Shown here piece by piece: positions 24,699 through 33,261 of a DNA stretch of 64,000 bases (the first letter of the stretch is position 1; each line of letters begins with the position of its first letter). Position numbers and translations under genes: made by a program. The DNA is from Stappia sp. MMSF_3263 (GTDB lineage: Bacteria; Pseudomonadota; Alphaproteobacteria; Rhizobiales; Stappiaceae). Under the pieces are notes generated by a model that saw nothing but the letters and a program-made list of their open reading frames with translations, had not been told where the DNA came from and ran no database searches. The DNA is taken from the NCBI RefSeq assembly GCF_030733745.1, contig NZ_JASHIK010000009.1, positions 123,772 to 187,771 on the forward strand. The letters run 5' to 3'.

Positions 24699-25547
24699 AT
24701 GACGGCGGCGCAGGCTGCGGCGGTTGACCGGGGCCCCGGTCTTGCCTTCGGGCGCACGACGCTTGGCGATCCGGCCCTGACCGGCGAGGACGACCGGCGG
24801 CGCGTGCTGGAACTGATCCTGCGCATGGACCCGGTGGTGATGCAGGTTCTGAAGACCGCGCGCCGCCTGACGCTGCCCGACTGGCGGCTGGCCAGCGGCG
24901 CGATCTACCAGACGGTCTGGAACGCGTTGACCCGCCGCCCGGCCGGATACGGCATCAAGGATCTCGATCTCATCTATTTCGACGGCGACACCAGCTACGA
25001 GGCGGAGGATCGGGTCATCACCCGCGCCCGGCCGCTGTTCGCGGGCCTGCCGGCGCCGCTGGAGATTCGCAACCAGGCCCGCGTCCATCTCTGGTTCCGG
25101 GAAAAGCACGGCACCGCCTATCCGCGCCTGCCCTGCACCGATGCGGCCCTGCTCAACTACGCTGCCCGTACCCACGCGGTCGCGGTTCGGTTGGAGGCGG
25201 ACGGGCGCCTGTCGATCGCCGCGCCCTTCGGCCTTGCCGACATCTTCGCCATGCGGCTGGTGCCCAATCCGGTGCTCGACAACGCCGCCACCTACATGGA
25301 AAAGGCGGTCAGGATGAAGGCCGCCTGGCCGGAGATCGAGATCGTGCCCTGGCCGGCGGCCGCAGGCGATGCCACGCCCTGGCCGGCGGCGGCAGGCGAT
25401 GCCACGCCCGGGCCGGTGGCGCCGAAGGTGCGGGGGTCAGGCATGGCCACCCCCTCAGGCGAAGCGGCCGCGCCTCATTCGGCGGCCTCGCGCAAGCGCG
25501 ACTGGATGACGCTTTCGACCAGCCCGCGCAGCGAGTTGCCGAGGTAG
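24699..25547 (+). CDS. Nucleotidyltransferase-fold protein (DUF925 type)
   Basis: A 282-residue protein. The core has LASGAIYQTVWNALTRRP and GIKDLDLIYFDGD, in which the Asp pair after GIKD is the nucleotidyltransferase-like metal motif of the DUF925 family. ARVHLWF and FGLADIFAMRLVPNP follow. Substrates of this family are not established. The C-terminal 65 residues are low-complexity: PWPAAAGDAT occurs twice from a 30-bp tandem duplication, and the last 73 bp overlap the convergent pabBC gene. The enzymatic core ends near residue 215, so the tail may be dispensable. Confidence 0.8.
   Translation: MTAAQAAAVDRGPGLAFGRTTLGDPALTGEDDRRRVLELILRMDPVVMQVLKTARRLTLPDWRLASGAIYQTVWNALTRRPAGYGIKDLDLIYFDGDTSYEAEDRVITRARPLFAGLPAPLEIRNQARVHLWFREKHGTAYPRLPCTDAALLNYAARTHAVAVRLEADGRLSIAAPFGLADIFAMRLVPNPVLDNAATYMEKAVRMKAAWPEIEIVPWPAAAGDATPWPAAAGDATPGPVAPKVRGSGMATPSGEAAAPHSAASRKRDWMTLSTSPRSELPR
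25347..25406 (+). repeat. 30-bp tandem duplication in the nucleotidyltransferase tail
   Basis: Two adjacent 30-bp units (25347-25376 and 25377-25406) differ at one base and encode PWPAAAGDAT twice. A partial third copy starts at 25407. Because the unit is a multiple of three, the frame is kept. It looks recent. Confidence 0.85.
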
Positions 25548-27310
25548 ATGCGTCCGGCGCCTTCCAGGTCTTCCACCCTGAGATCCGCCTCGTAGGCACG
25601 TCCGCTGTCGATCAGTGCGGCGCGCAGCGTGCCGGGCAACAGGCCGTGCCTGAGCGCGGGCGTCAGCAGCCGCCCGTTCCGGGCGATGAAGAGGTTGGTG
25701 AAGCTCCCTTCCGTCAGGTACCCGTCCCGGTTGACGAACAGCACCTCGTCGCAGCCGTTCTCGCCGGCAAGACGCGCGCGCGTGTCGTCATATAGCGCTC
25801 GCCGCGTCGTCTTGTGGGCAAGCAGGGGGTCGCCGGCATCGACCGCGACATCGGCAAGCGCCACCTTCCAGCGCAACGGCGCCGGCGGCATCTCGCGCGC
25901 CTCGAGGTGCAGGCCGCCGTGCGGATCGAGCGTCAGTTTCACCCGGCGCGCCGCGGCAAAGCCTTCCGCGTGCCGGGCGAGCAGCCGCTCCGCCGCGCTC
26001 CTGTCGAAGGCGAAGCCGAGCCGCGCGGCGCTCGTCGCCATGCGCTCCAGGTGGCGTTCAAGCAGCAGGTAGCCGGCAAGCCCCTCGCTCTCGCCCGGAT
26101 GCCAGGCCATCGTCTCGAACAGGGAGAAACCGGGCGCCGGCCGCTCCAGGAAGGCGAGCTTCAGCCGGCATTCGTCATATTCGGGACTGGCGGCGGAATC
26201 GAAGACAAGACCTGAGCCGGCGCCCATCTCGAACCGCCCGTCGTCCTGCGCGACCATGGTGCGGATCGCCACGTTGAAACGGAAGTCGCCGGAGGGCTCC
26301 AGGTGCCCGATGGCACCCGTATAGGCGCCGCGCGGGCCCCTTTCCAGCCGGTGGATGATCTGCATCGCCGACAGTTTCGGTGCGCCGGTGATCGAGCCGC
26401 AGGGAAACAGCTGGCGCATGCACTCGGCAAAGCCGGTTTCCGCCGGTACCCGCGCCTCCACGCTCGAGGTCATCTGGAACAGCGTCGCGTAGGGTTCGAC
26501 CTCGAACAGGCGCGGAACCTGGACGCTGCCGGTTTCGGCAATGCGCGACAGGTCGTTGCGCATCAGGTCGACGATCATCACGTTCTCGGCCCGGGATTTC
26601 GGATCGCGGGCAAGTTCGGCGGCGATCGCCCGGTCCTCGGCAGCGCTCGCGCCGCGCCGCGCCGTGCCCTTCATCGGCCGGGTCAGGAGGCGGGAGCCGC
26701 GTCGCTCGAGAAACAGCTCCGGCGACAGCGACAGGAGCGTAGTGCCGTCGAGCCGCAGGAAGGCGGCGTGGCCGACCGGCTGGGCGGCGATCAGCCGGGC
26801 GAACAGGCGGGCGAGGCTGCCGCGCCAGCGCCCCTGCGCCCGCATCGTCAGGTTGGCCTGGTAGATGTCGCCCTTGGCCAGATGGTCGCGCACGGCGGCG
26901 AAGGCCGCGTCATAGTCCGCCCGCGACATGTCGAAACCGTCGATCTCGGCGCAGGTCTCCTCACGGTCCGCGTCGCCGCTTTCCTCCTCCAGGAGCCGGG
27001 CGAGCGCGTCCGCCATCGGCAGCCGCGCGGGCGCCGCGTGCAGGCCCAGCCAGACCAGCGGCAGGGCGGGATCGGAAGGGGCAAGGGGGAGGAGTTTCTC
27101 CTCGAAGGCGAACCCGGCCTCATAGGCAAGAAAGCCGGCGACATGGGCGCCTGCGCGGGCGGCTTTCTCGGCCCGCCGCAATGTCTCCTCCACCTCGCCG
27201 ACATCGCGGCAGGCGAGCACTTCGCGCGGCGGCGGAAAGACCAGCGCCTCGCCGGCGATCGCGTCGACGAGGACAAGCCCTGTTCCGGCGGTCTTCGATG
27301 TCTCGTCCAT
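25475..27310 (-). CDS. pabBC: Aminodeoxychorismate synthase I / aminodeoxychorismate lyase fusion
   Basis: A 611-residue bifunctional protein. Residues 1 to about 375 form a chorismate-binding PabB domain: GDIYQANLTMRAQGRW, RPMKGTARRG with the catalytic Lys, SRAENVMIVDLMRND, and CGSITGAPKLSAMQIIHRLE. Residues from about 385 to 611 form a fold-type IV PLP lyase (PabC): RRVKLTLDPHG, LLAHKTTRRALYD with the PLP Lys, FVNRDGYLTEGSFTNLFI and LRHGLLPGTLR. It makes 4-aminobenzoate for folate with a separate glutaminase. Fused forms are common. The ATG of MDETSKTAG was chosen as the first Met of the conserved part. Confidence 0.9.
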   Translation of the reverse strand: MDETSKTAGTGLVLVDAIAGEALVFPPPREVLACRDVGEVEETLRRAEKAARAGAHVAGFLAYEAGFAFEEKLLPLAPSDPALPLVWLGLHAAPARLPMADALARLLEEESGDADREETCAEIDGFDMSRADYDAAFAAVRDHLAKGDIYQANLTMRAQGRWRGSLARLFARLIAAQPVGHAAFLRLDGTTLLSLSPELFLERRGSRLLTRPMKGTARRGASAAEDRAIAAELARDPKSRAENVMIVDLMRNDLSRIAETGSVQVPRLFEVEPYATLFQMTSSVEARVPAETGFAECMRQLFPCGSITGAPKLSAMQIIHRLERGPRGAYTGAIGHLEPSGDFRFNVAIRTMVAQDDGRFEMGAGSGLVFDSAASPEYDECRLKLAFLERPAPGFSLFETMAWHPGESEGLAGYLLLERHLERMATSAARLGFAFDRSAAERLLARHAEGFAAARRVKLTLDPHGGLHLEAREMPPAPLRWKVALADVAVDAGDPLLAHKTTRRALYDDTRARLAGENGCDEVLFVNRDGYLTEGSFTNLFIARNGRLLTPALRHGLLPGTLRAALIDSGRAYEADLRVEDLEGAGRIYLGNSLRGLVESVIQSRLREAAE

Positions 27311-27350
27311 TGGATGAACCTGCAAGCCCTGCCCCTCGGGTCGTCTCTTA

Positions 27351-27613
27351 GGACGTGGACTCATAATTGTGCCGGAAACGGCGTCCGGTCCGGCAATGAT
27401 CCGCCAGAAAGGCCGCGATGGCCGGGGCGGGACCCCGGTCAAGCGGTCTGACGCCGCGGGTCGAAGCCGGACGGGCGCCCTCCGGGTATGAGAGAACGGG
27501 CTGGCAACGGCGTCGCACCCCCTTGAAAACCGGTCGGTTTCCTGCGGGTTTGCTCCTGGTATCCAGTCCCGTTCCCTCATACCGTTTCTCGCCAGAATTA
27601 TGAGTTCACGTCC
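27351..27613. mobile_element. MITE-like element with 18/19-matching terminal inverted repeats
   Basis: The left end, GGACGTGGACTCATAATT, and the reverse complement of the right end, GGACGTGAACTCATAATT, differ at one base. The 263-bp element is flanked by TA on both sides, as expected for TA-target transposons (IS630/Tc1 or IS427-type IS5 elements). It carries no transposase frame and contains a second nested inverted-repeat unit. It lies between pabBC and the methyltransferase gene. It is probably mobilised, if at all, by a transposase elsewhere in the genome. Confidence 0.75.
27485..27583. repeat. Nested ~99-bp inverted-repeat unit inside the MITE-like element
   Basis: GGTATGAG-A-GAACGGG-CTGG at the left (27485 onward) is mirrored by CCAG-T-CCCGTTC-C-CTCATACC ending at 27583. 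The arms of about 20 bases differ at two positions. It could fold as an imperfect hairpin or be a smaller element inserted in the larger one. Confidence 0.7.
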
Positions 27614-27683
27614 TAGTGCAGTTGGCCTGCGTTGCAAAGGCGCCGGCGCGACGGGGCGCGGTGCATATGCGTCCTTGCCGTCG

Positions 27684-28682
27684 CTACGGCCTGCGGGCCG
27701 CGTCCATCCGCTTGAAGACATGGTCGAGAATGGCGCGCGGCGAGCCGTGGGTCTTCGCCAGGATATATTCCTTGGGGTAGCGGTAGAGCTTGCCCACGAA
27801 CCGTCCGATCCCGCGCCGGCTCGCCACATGGCCGGCAACGGAGGTCGATGCCGTCAGGCTGGACCAAAGCCGGCGATAGTTTTCTTCCATCGGTCGCGGC
27901 ATGTCGCAGAACGCCGCGCCGGTCTTGCGGACGATCAGCGTCGTGCTGCCGGTGCTTTCGGGCAACAGCTCGAAGCCCGATTTCAGCACCATGGCCTTCA
28001 GCGTGTCATGGTTGAAATTGTGCACATGGGCGTAGTGGAACCGGGTCCAGGGCGCGTGGCTGGTATGGGCGATGTCCGGCACCGCCACGCACAATATACC
28101 GCCCGGCCGCAGCAGGCCGTTGAGGAAGCGCAGCGAGGCGAGGGGGTCCGGCAGGTGCTCCAGCACATGGTTCAGGTTGAGGATGTCGAAGTGGTCCTTC
28201 GGCAGCTCGGCCTGCTCGTAATTGCAGTTCTGCACCGGCAGGTCGAGCTTTGTCCGGGTGTATTGCGCATAGCCGGTGTTCGGTTCGATGCCGGTGACCT
28301 CGAACCCCATCCTGCGCGCCATGTAGAGGATCTCGCCGCTGCCCGAGCCGATGTCCAGGAAACGGCGCTGTTCGGGGCCGGCCAGTGCTGCGAGCTGCGC
28401 CACCCGCTGATACGCCCCCGGCGCATAGCGATAGACATGTTTCAGCTTCGGCTCGTAGGTGGACTTGTATTTCTTGCGGTAATCGACCGCATAGAAGCGC
28501 TCCAGCTCCGCCGCGGTCGGCATCGGGTGGCTTTGCAGAAGACCGCAGCCGGTGCAGATCACCGTGGTGAGCTTTTCGAAGCCGCGGCCGATGCGCGACA
28601 CGACCTTTCGCTCGTGTCCATGGCAAATGCTGCAGGCCTGCTCGCCGTCGAGCGTCAGCCCCACATCCGGATTATCTGCCAT
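27684..28682 (-). CDS. Methyltransferase with N-terminal zinc-binding motif
   Basis: A 332-residue protein. The N-terminus has CSICHGHE and CTGCGLLQ, a four-Cys zinc-binding region as in sugar/C-methyltransferase-like proteins. A class I SAM fold follows: FLDIGSGSGEILYMARRMG, GIEPNTGYA, and DILNLNHVLEHLPDPLASL. The C-terminal 100 residues have FHYAHVHNFNHDTLKAMVLK. Such proteins often modify sugars in surface polysaccharide synthesis, but there is no sugar cluster here. The ATG at 28682 opens the zinc motif region directly. The MITE-like element lies 70 bp beyond its stop. Confidence 0.82.
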   Translation of the reverse strand: MADNPDVGLTLDGEQACSICHGHERKVVSRIGRGFEKLTTVICTGCGLLQSHPMPTAAELERFYAVDYRKKYKSTYEPKLKHVYRYAPGAYQRVAQLAALAGPEQRRFLDIGSGSGEILYMARRMGFEVTGIEPNTGYAQYTRTKLDLPVQNCNYEQAELPKDHFDILNLNHVLEHLPDPLASLRFLNGLLRPGGILCVAVPDIAHTSHAPWTRFHYAHVHNFNHDTLKAMVLKSGFELLPESTGSTTLIVRKTGAAFCDMPRPMEENYRRLWSSLTASTSVAGHVASRRGIGRFVGKLYRYPKEYILAKTHGSPRAILDHVFKRMDAARRP

Positions 28683-28841
28683 GTCGCCCCCAGTTTCCCG
28701 TTTTTTCACAATATCAGCCCGGAGGGACCCTAGTAAGTTTCTCCGGGAAGTAAACACCGCAGGGAACCATTCCTGCGTCGGCGCCGTTCCAACTGGCGGG
28801 TCAAGCCTGTAGACAGGTGATGACGTAACCGGGAGTTCTCC

Positions 28842-30719
28842 ATGAGCGGCGACCAGATCGCGATCCTTGCCATTCTCGCCGCGACGATGGGCCTGTTCCT
28901 GTCCGGCCGCCTGCGCCATGACGTGGTCGCGCTGGCCGCGCTGATTGCCTGCGTCGTCGCCGGCCTGGTGCCGGGCGAGGAGGCGTTTGCCGGCTTCGGC
29001 CATCCGGCGGTGATCACCGTCGCCTGCGTGCTCGTGCTCAGCCGCGGGCTGCAGTCCTCCGGCGCCGTCGACGTGCTGGCCCGCACGGTTCTGCCCGCCA
29101 ATGCCGGGCGTACCGTGTCGCTGGCGGCACTCACCGGGCTTGGCGCGGCCCTGTCCGGTTTCATGAACAATGTCGGGGCGATGGCGCTCCTGATGCCCGT
29201 TGCCCTGCAGCTTTCCCGCAGACTGGAGATGACGCCCGGCCGGGTGCTCATGCCGCTCGCCTTCGGCACCATTTTGGGCGGCATGACAACGCTGATCGGC
29301 ACACCGCCCAACCTCATCGTCTCCGGGTTTCGCGCCCAGACCGGTGCCGAAGGCTTCGCCATGTTCGACTTCGCCCCCGTCGGCCTTGGCGTGGCGCTGG
29401 CCGGGCTCGTCTTCGTCGTCTTCGCGGGCTGGCGCCTGGTTCCGGTGACCCGGGCGGCGGCGGGCGAGGATTTCGAGACCGGCGCCTATTTTACCGAAGC
29501 GCGCGTCAAGGAGGGCGGCAAGGCCGTCGGCATGACCTTGCACGAGATCGAGATGAAGCTCGATCCGGATGTCGCCCAGGTCGTCGGCCTGGTGCGCAAC
29601 GAGGTGCGAGTCAGCGCCCCTCATGGCGCGCGCCGCATTCGTTCGGGCGACATCCTCGTGCTGGAAGCGGACATGGACGGCATCGCCGACGCGCTGTCGA
29701 AGCTTGATCTCAAGCTGGAGGAGCAGGTCAGGCCGGAGCCGAAGGCGGCCGGGGCGGAGGGCGAGAGCGAGGTCGCGGAGGCGGACACGGACAGCGCTGC
29801 CGAAGGCGCGGACGGCGAGAGCAAGGACAACCGCCCGGAAGCCCGCCAGAACAGCGAGAGCGAGGAGATCGTGCTGCGCGAGCTCGTCGTGCGCCCCGGC
29901 GCGCTGATCGTCGGGCGCTCGGCCCGGGACCTGTCGCTCAGGACCCGCTACGGGCTCAATCTGCTCGGCGTGTCGCGCAACGGCCGGCGTTCGACCGCGC
30001 GGCTGAGGACGATGACGCTGCAGTCCGGCGACCTGCTCCTGATGCAGGGGCCCACGGACGCGCTTTCCGATTTCGCCTCCGACATGGGCTGCGTTCCGCT
30101 GGCCGAACGCGAGCTGCGCATTCCGAACAAGCGCAGGGCTTTCATTTCGGCGGTGATTCTCGGCCTGTCGATCCTTGTCGCGGCGCTCGGCCTGCTGCCG
30201 GCCGCCGTCTCGTTCTCCGCCGGCGTGCTGGCCTCGATGGTGCTGAAGACGGTGCCGCTGCGCTCCGTCTACACGGCGATCGACTGGCCGGTCGTCGTGC
30301 TGCTTGCAGCGCTCATTCCGGTCGCCGGAGCGATGGAGGCGACCGGCACGGCCGAGCTCCTCGCCTCCTTCCTTGTCGGCACGGTGGCCCAGGGTCATCC
30401 CGTCGTCGCGCTGGCGATGGTCATGCTGGTCACCATGTTCCTGTCGGACGTGATGAACAATGCGGCGACGGCGGCGGTGATGTGCCCCATCGCCATCGGC
30501 ATCGCCGCCGCGCTCGGGGTCGGCGCCGACGCCTTCCTGATGGCGGTGGCGATCGGTGCCTCCTGTGCCTTCCTGACCCCGATCGGCCACCAGAACAACA
30601 CGCTCATCCTTGGTCCCGGCGGCTTCGGCTTCGGCGACTACTGGCGCCTCGGCCTGCCGCTGGAGGTGGTCGTCACCGTGGTGGCTCTGCCGCTGCTGTT
30701 GCTCGTCTGGCCGCTCTGA
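28842..30719 (+). CDS. SLC13/DASS-type transporter with two TrkA-C domains
   Basis: A 625-residue membrane protein. N-terminal helices contain the hairpin motifs MNNVGAMALLMPVA and GTPPNLIVSGF. The C-terminal half repeats them as VMNNAATAAVMCPIA and TPIGHQNNTLILGPGG. Between them (about 205-430) lie two TrkA-C (RCK_C) ligand-binding domains. The first (VAQVVGLVRNEVRV) and second (RELVVRPGALIVGRS) are joined by an acidic Glu/Asp/Ala linker. Family members carry sulphate or carboxylates with Na+. The substrate is not determinable. The ATG at 28842 follows GGGAG. Confidence 0.85.
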   Translation: MSGDQIAILAILAATMGLFLSGRLRHDVVALAALIACVVAGLVPGEEAFAGFGHPAVITVACVLVLSRGLQSSGAVDVLARTVLPANAGRTVSLAALTGLGAALSGFMNNVGAMALLMPVALQLSRRLEMTPGRVLMPLAFGTILGGMTTLIGTPPNLIVSGFRAQTGAEGFAMFDFAPVGLGVALAGLVFVVFAGWRLVPVTRAAAGEDFETGAYFTEARVKEGGKAVGMTLHEIEMKLDPDVAQVVGLVRNEVRVSAPHGARRIRSGDILVLEADMDGIADALSKLDLKLEEQVRPEPKAAGAEGESEVAEADTDSAAEGADGESKDNRPEARQNSESEEIVLRELVVRPGALIVGRSARDLSLRTRYGLNLLGVSRNGRRSTARLRTMTLQSGDLLLMQGPTDALSDFASDMGCVPLAERELRIPNKRRAFISAVILGLSILVAALGLLPAAVSFSAGVLASMVLKTVPLRSVYTAIDWPVVVLLAALIPVAGAMEATGTAELLASFLVGTVAQGHPVVALAMVMLVTMFLSDVMNNAATAAVMCPIAIGIAAALGVGADAFLMAVAIGASCAFLTPIGHQNNTLILGPGGFGFGDYWRLGLPLEVVVTVVALPLLLLVWPL

Positions 30720-30734
30720 TCAACGCGTGCCGGT

Positions 30735-31196
30735 TCAGGCTGGCGGCAGGATGGTCATGCCGGTTTCGCCGGCAACCCGCATCACCCGGGCAACGTCCGG
30801 CGGACCGTCCATCGGTGCCGGCACCGAGGTGCCTTCCGCGACAGGTTGCCCGAGTTCGGTGAAGAAGCGCTCGTGCATGTGCCCCGGCGCGTTGAGGATC
30901 AGCACCCGGGCCGGTGCGTCTCCCCTGGCGGTGAAGGCATGCACGGCCCCGTCGGGAATGGCGACATGGTCGCCGCGCCGCGCCAGCCGTGTCTGGCCGT
31001 CGACCATGAACTCGATCTCGCCCTCCAGCATGTAGAAGGCTTCCGTCTCGCCGGCATGATGGTTGGGCGGCGCGCCGAGGCCCGGCGGCACGACTGCCTC
31101 CACCAGACAGAACTTGTCCTGCGTATCGCCGGGAAAGGCGTGGAACTTCATCAAGATACCGAGGGTTTCGTAGGTTCTTGCGCGACGGTCGGTCAC
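30735..31196 (-). CDS. Cupin-domain protein
   Basis: A 153-residue single-domain cupin. The first motif is GLGAPPNHHAGETEAFYMLEGE (metal-ligand His, His and Glu) and the second is GDHVAIPDGAVHAFT. C-terminal to it is GHMHERFF, then a Pro-rich tail. The family includes small dioxygenases and sensors. It is divergent from a TetR regulator across 88 bp with palindromes, so it is likely that regulator's target. The substrate is unknown. Confidence 0.85.
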   Translation of the reverse strand: MTDRRARTYETLGILMKFHAFPGDTQDKFCLVEAVVPPGLGAPPNHHAGETEAFYMLEGEIEFMVDGQTRLARRGDHVAIPDGAVHAFTARGDAPARVLILNAPGHMHERFFTELGQPVAEGTSVPAPMDGPPDVARVMRVAGETGMTILPPA

Positions 31197-31244
31197 GGCT
31201 TTTCTCCGCTTGTGGGAACTGGGTGACGATTATATGATACACGA

Positions 31245-31269
31245 GTCTCTTGATGAGACAATAGTCTTA
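31245..31269. promoter_or_regulatory. Overlapping palindromes, probable TetR operator
   Basis: GTCTC-TTGAT-GAGAC (31245-31259) overlaps TGAGAC-AATA-GTCTTA (31254-31269) in an AT-rich stretch between the divergent cupin and TetR genes. TetR regulators usually bind such sites next to their own gene. Confidence 0.55.
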
Positions 31270-31284
31270 TAAGGAAATCTGCGC

Positions 31285-31896
31285 ATGCCGCCGACCCGTG
31301 AACGTGTCCTGCAGAAGAACCGCACCCGCGAGGCGATCCTGGCCGGCGCGCGCGTGCTTATCGAGCGTGGCGAACCGGTCAATGTCACCGCTGCGGCGGC
31401 CGAAGCCGGCATCTCCAAGGCGACGGCCTATCGTTACTTCTCCGATCCGGCGGTGCTGGTGGCCGAGGCGGGGCTTGCCGTCGAGGTGCGCTCCTATGAG
31501 GAGGTCGTTGCCGGCGCCGAGGGTCCGCGCGAGCGGGCGATGGCCGTCTCGCTCTACTTCTTCGACCTTGCGGTGGCGCATGAAGCCGCCTTCCGCCAGT
31601 TCCTGGCGCGCAATCTCGATTGCTGGCTCGCCGAGGGTGGCGGTGACCGGGTCCGGCGCGGGGCGCGGCGGGTGGCGATGCTGCAACGGGCGCTCGAGGA
31701 CGTGCGCCCGCTGATGCCGGCGCAACGGTTCGACAGGATGATTGGCGCGCTTTCGGTGGCAACCGGCGCCGAGGCGCTGATCGCGCTCTCCGACATTGCC
31801 CGCGCGGGTCCGCAGGAGGCGCGCGAGACGGTGGCGGAACTCGCCGGAGCGGTGCTGGACAGGTTCATGGGTGTCGAAAACCGGGCGGCGCGTTGA
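31285..31896 (+). CDS. TetR-family transcriptional regulator
   Basis: A 203-residue protein. The N-terminal helix-turn-helix is VNVTAAAAEAGISKATAYRYF (residues 32-52). The remainder is the helical ligand and dimer domain. AAGGAA lies nine bases before the ATG. It probably represses the divergent cupin gene and itself through the palindromes at 31245-31269 (inference from arrangement). The ligand is unknown. Confidence 0.88.
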   Translation: MPPTRERVLQKNRTREAILAGARVLIERGEPVNVTAAAAEAGISKATAYRYFSDPAVLVAEAGLAVEVRSYEEVVAGAEGPRERAMAVSLYFFDLAVAHEAAFRQFLARNLDCWLAEGGGDRVRRGARRVAMLQRALEDVRPLMPAQRFDRMIGALSVATGAEALIALSDIARAGPQEARETVAELAGAVLDRFMGVENRAAR

Positions 31897-31911
31897 CCGC
31901 CGCCCCGGAGA

Positions 31912-32508
31912 TCAGGTCCCGCCGGCGCGTTTGCGGCCGGTGACCATCGCGCGGACGAGGTTTTCCCTGTGCTCGAAGCTCGCCAGCAGGACGCCTGCAA
32001 GATGCAGGAAAACGAGCGCCAGGGTGCCGTTGGCGAGCACCTCGTGCAGGTCCTCGACCCAGCCGATGCCCCAGAAGGCGTCGGTCGTCATCATGTAGCC
32101 CGTGACGCAGGCGCCGGCGAGCGTCGCGATCAGGGCCAGCACCATGGCGCCGCCCGCCGGATTGTGGCCGATGAAGCGTCGGGCCTTCAGGCGGAGGCTG
32201 TCGAGAAGAAACGAGGCCACCTCGCCGGGCGGGCGGACGAAGTCGGAAAAGCGGGCATGCGGCGTGCCGACGAAGCCCCAGAGGATGCGGAGGACGAGGA
32301 GGCCGGCGATCGTGTAACCGGCAAGCTCGTGGATGCGCTGGATCTCGTCCGCCGTGACATAGGCGGTGGTGAAGCCGGCGACCAGCGACCAGTGGAAGAG
32401 GCGGACGAGCGGATCCCAGACCCGGACGGTGGCGGGGCCGGGCTCGCTTGTCTGGCCGCCGGGCGACATCTCGCCGCCCGGCAGGGCCGTGCCCTCATGC
32501 GAGGTCAT
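31912..32508 (-). CDS. Cytochrome b561-family diheme membrane protein
   Basis: A 198-residue protein with four transmembrane helices and conserved His residues for two haems (LFHWSLV, IHELAGY, DLHEVLA, FLHLAGV). Such proteins pass electrons between quinols and periplasmic partners. The ATG of MTSHEGTAL overlaps the stop of the PepSY gene (TGATG). The unit PepSY-b561, with a divergent PepSY and two-component system, is typical of alphaproteobacterial redox or metal-response loci. Confidence 0.88.
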   Translation of the reverse strand: MTSHEGTALPGGEMSPGGQTSEPGPATVRVWDPLVRLFHWSLVAGFTTAYVTADEIQRIHELAGYTIAGLLVLRILWGFVGTPHARFSDFVRPPGEVASFLLDSLRLKARRFIGHNPAGGAMVLALIATLAGACVTGYMMTTDAFWGIGWVEDLHEVLANGTLALVFLHLAGVLLASFEHRENLVRAMVTGRKRAGGT

Positions 32509-32801
32509 CAGTCGTCGTTGTCGTGGGCGAGGATCTCGCCGGTGACCGGGTGAACATAGGCCTCGAGACGCAGGCCCTGGGCATTGACGGCGTAGATTTC
32601 GTAGACGCCGTCGTCGAGCTCGACCTGACGAACCTTGAAGCCCTGCGCCTCGTATTTCTCGGCGATCTGGGCGACGCTCATCCACTGGTCGCGCGGCGCG
32701 TCGATGTTGAAGCGCTGGCGGCCGTCATTGCCGGCGAGAGCGGCACCGGCCGTGCCGGCGAGGATCAGGACGAGAACGGAAAGAAGGGTGGGCTTGCGCA
32801 T
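32508..32801 (-). CDS. Periplasmic PepSY-domain protein
   Basis: A 97-residue protein. Residues 1-23 are a signal peptide (MRKPTLLSVLVLILAGTAGAAL-AG). The PepSY domain follows: MSVAQIAEKYEAQGFKVRQV and LRLEAYVHPVTGEILAHDND. The start was chosen for AAGGAG nine bases upstream; an in-frame ATG further up has no such site. PepSY domains act as small inhibitory or binding modules. Here it is co-translated with cytochrome b561. Confidence 0.85.
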   Translation of the reverse strand: MRKPTLLSVLVLILAGTAGAALAGNDGRQRFNIDAPRDQWMSVAQIAEKYEAQGFKVRQVELDDGVYEIYAVNAQGLRLEAYVHPVTGEILAHDNDD

Positions 32802-32937
32802 GTGTCTGTCTCCTTTTGGTCTGCCGTGCGGCCCGTGCCACCGGTGACGGAAATGACAATGCGCCATCGACCCTGACGTCAGGCCTTTGCGCGAAGTCAG
32901 TGAATTGTCAGTTTCGGCGCGCTATAGATCTCCTGTG

Positions 32938-33261
32938 ATGACACAAGCTCCCGCCCGCCGCCGGCCCGTCGCCCTGTTGCTCGCCCTTCTGCTGGGCGCA
33001 TCCCTTGCCGGCGCCTCCGCTTTCGCCGGCAGCGATCATGAGAAGGCCATGCGTGCCGTGCGCGAGGGGCGGGCGCTGCCGCTCGCGGAGATCCTTCCGG
33101 GCATCGAGAGTCGGATCGGCGGCCGCGTTCTGGAGGTCGAGCTGGAACGCGAGGACGGGCGCTACTTCTACGAGTTCAAGATGGTGACGACCTCCGGCCG
33201 CTTGTTGGAGGTGATGGTTGACGCCGCCAGCGGCCGCGTCGTCGAGATCGAGGACGACTGA
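32938..33261 (+). CDS. Periplasmic PepSY-domain protein upstream of two-component system
   Basis: A 107-residue protein. A basic N-terminus and hydrophobic segment (RRPVALLLALLLGASLAGAS) form a signal peptide. The mature part has LPLAEILPGIESRIGGRVLE and GRLLEVMVDAASGRVVEIED, a PepSY fold. Its stop overlaps the response-regulator start (TGATG). It may sense or buffer the signal read by the kinase (inference). The ATG at 32938 has no clear ribosome-binding site, and a GTG three bases earlier is equally possible. Confidence 0.82.
   Translation: MTQAPARRRPVALLLALLLGASLAGASAFAGSDHEKAMRAVREGRALPLAEILPGIESRIGGRVLEVELEREDGRYFYEFKMVTTSGRLLEVMVDAASGRVVEIEDD

Noticed and set aside
27684..30590. Long minus-strand frame through the SLC13 transporter gene
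   Set aside because: The methyltransferase part ends at 28682; beyond it the frame is antisense to a well-supported transporter and has His/Arg/Gly-rich composition without motifs.
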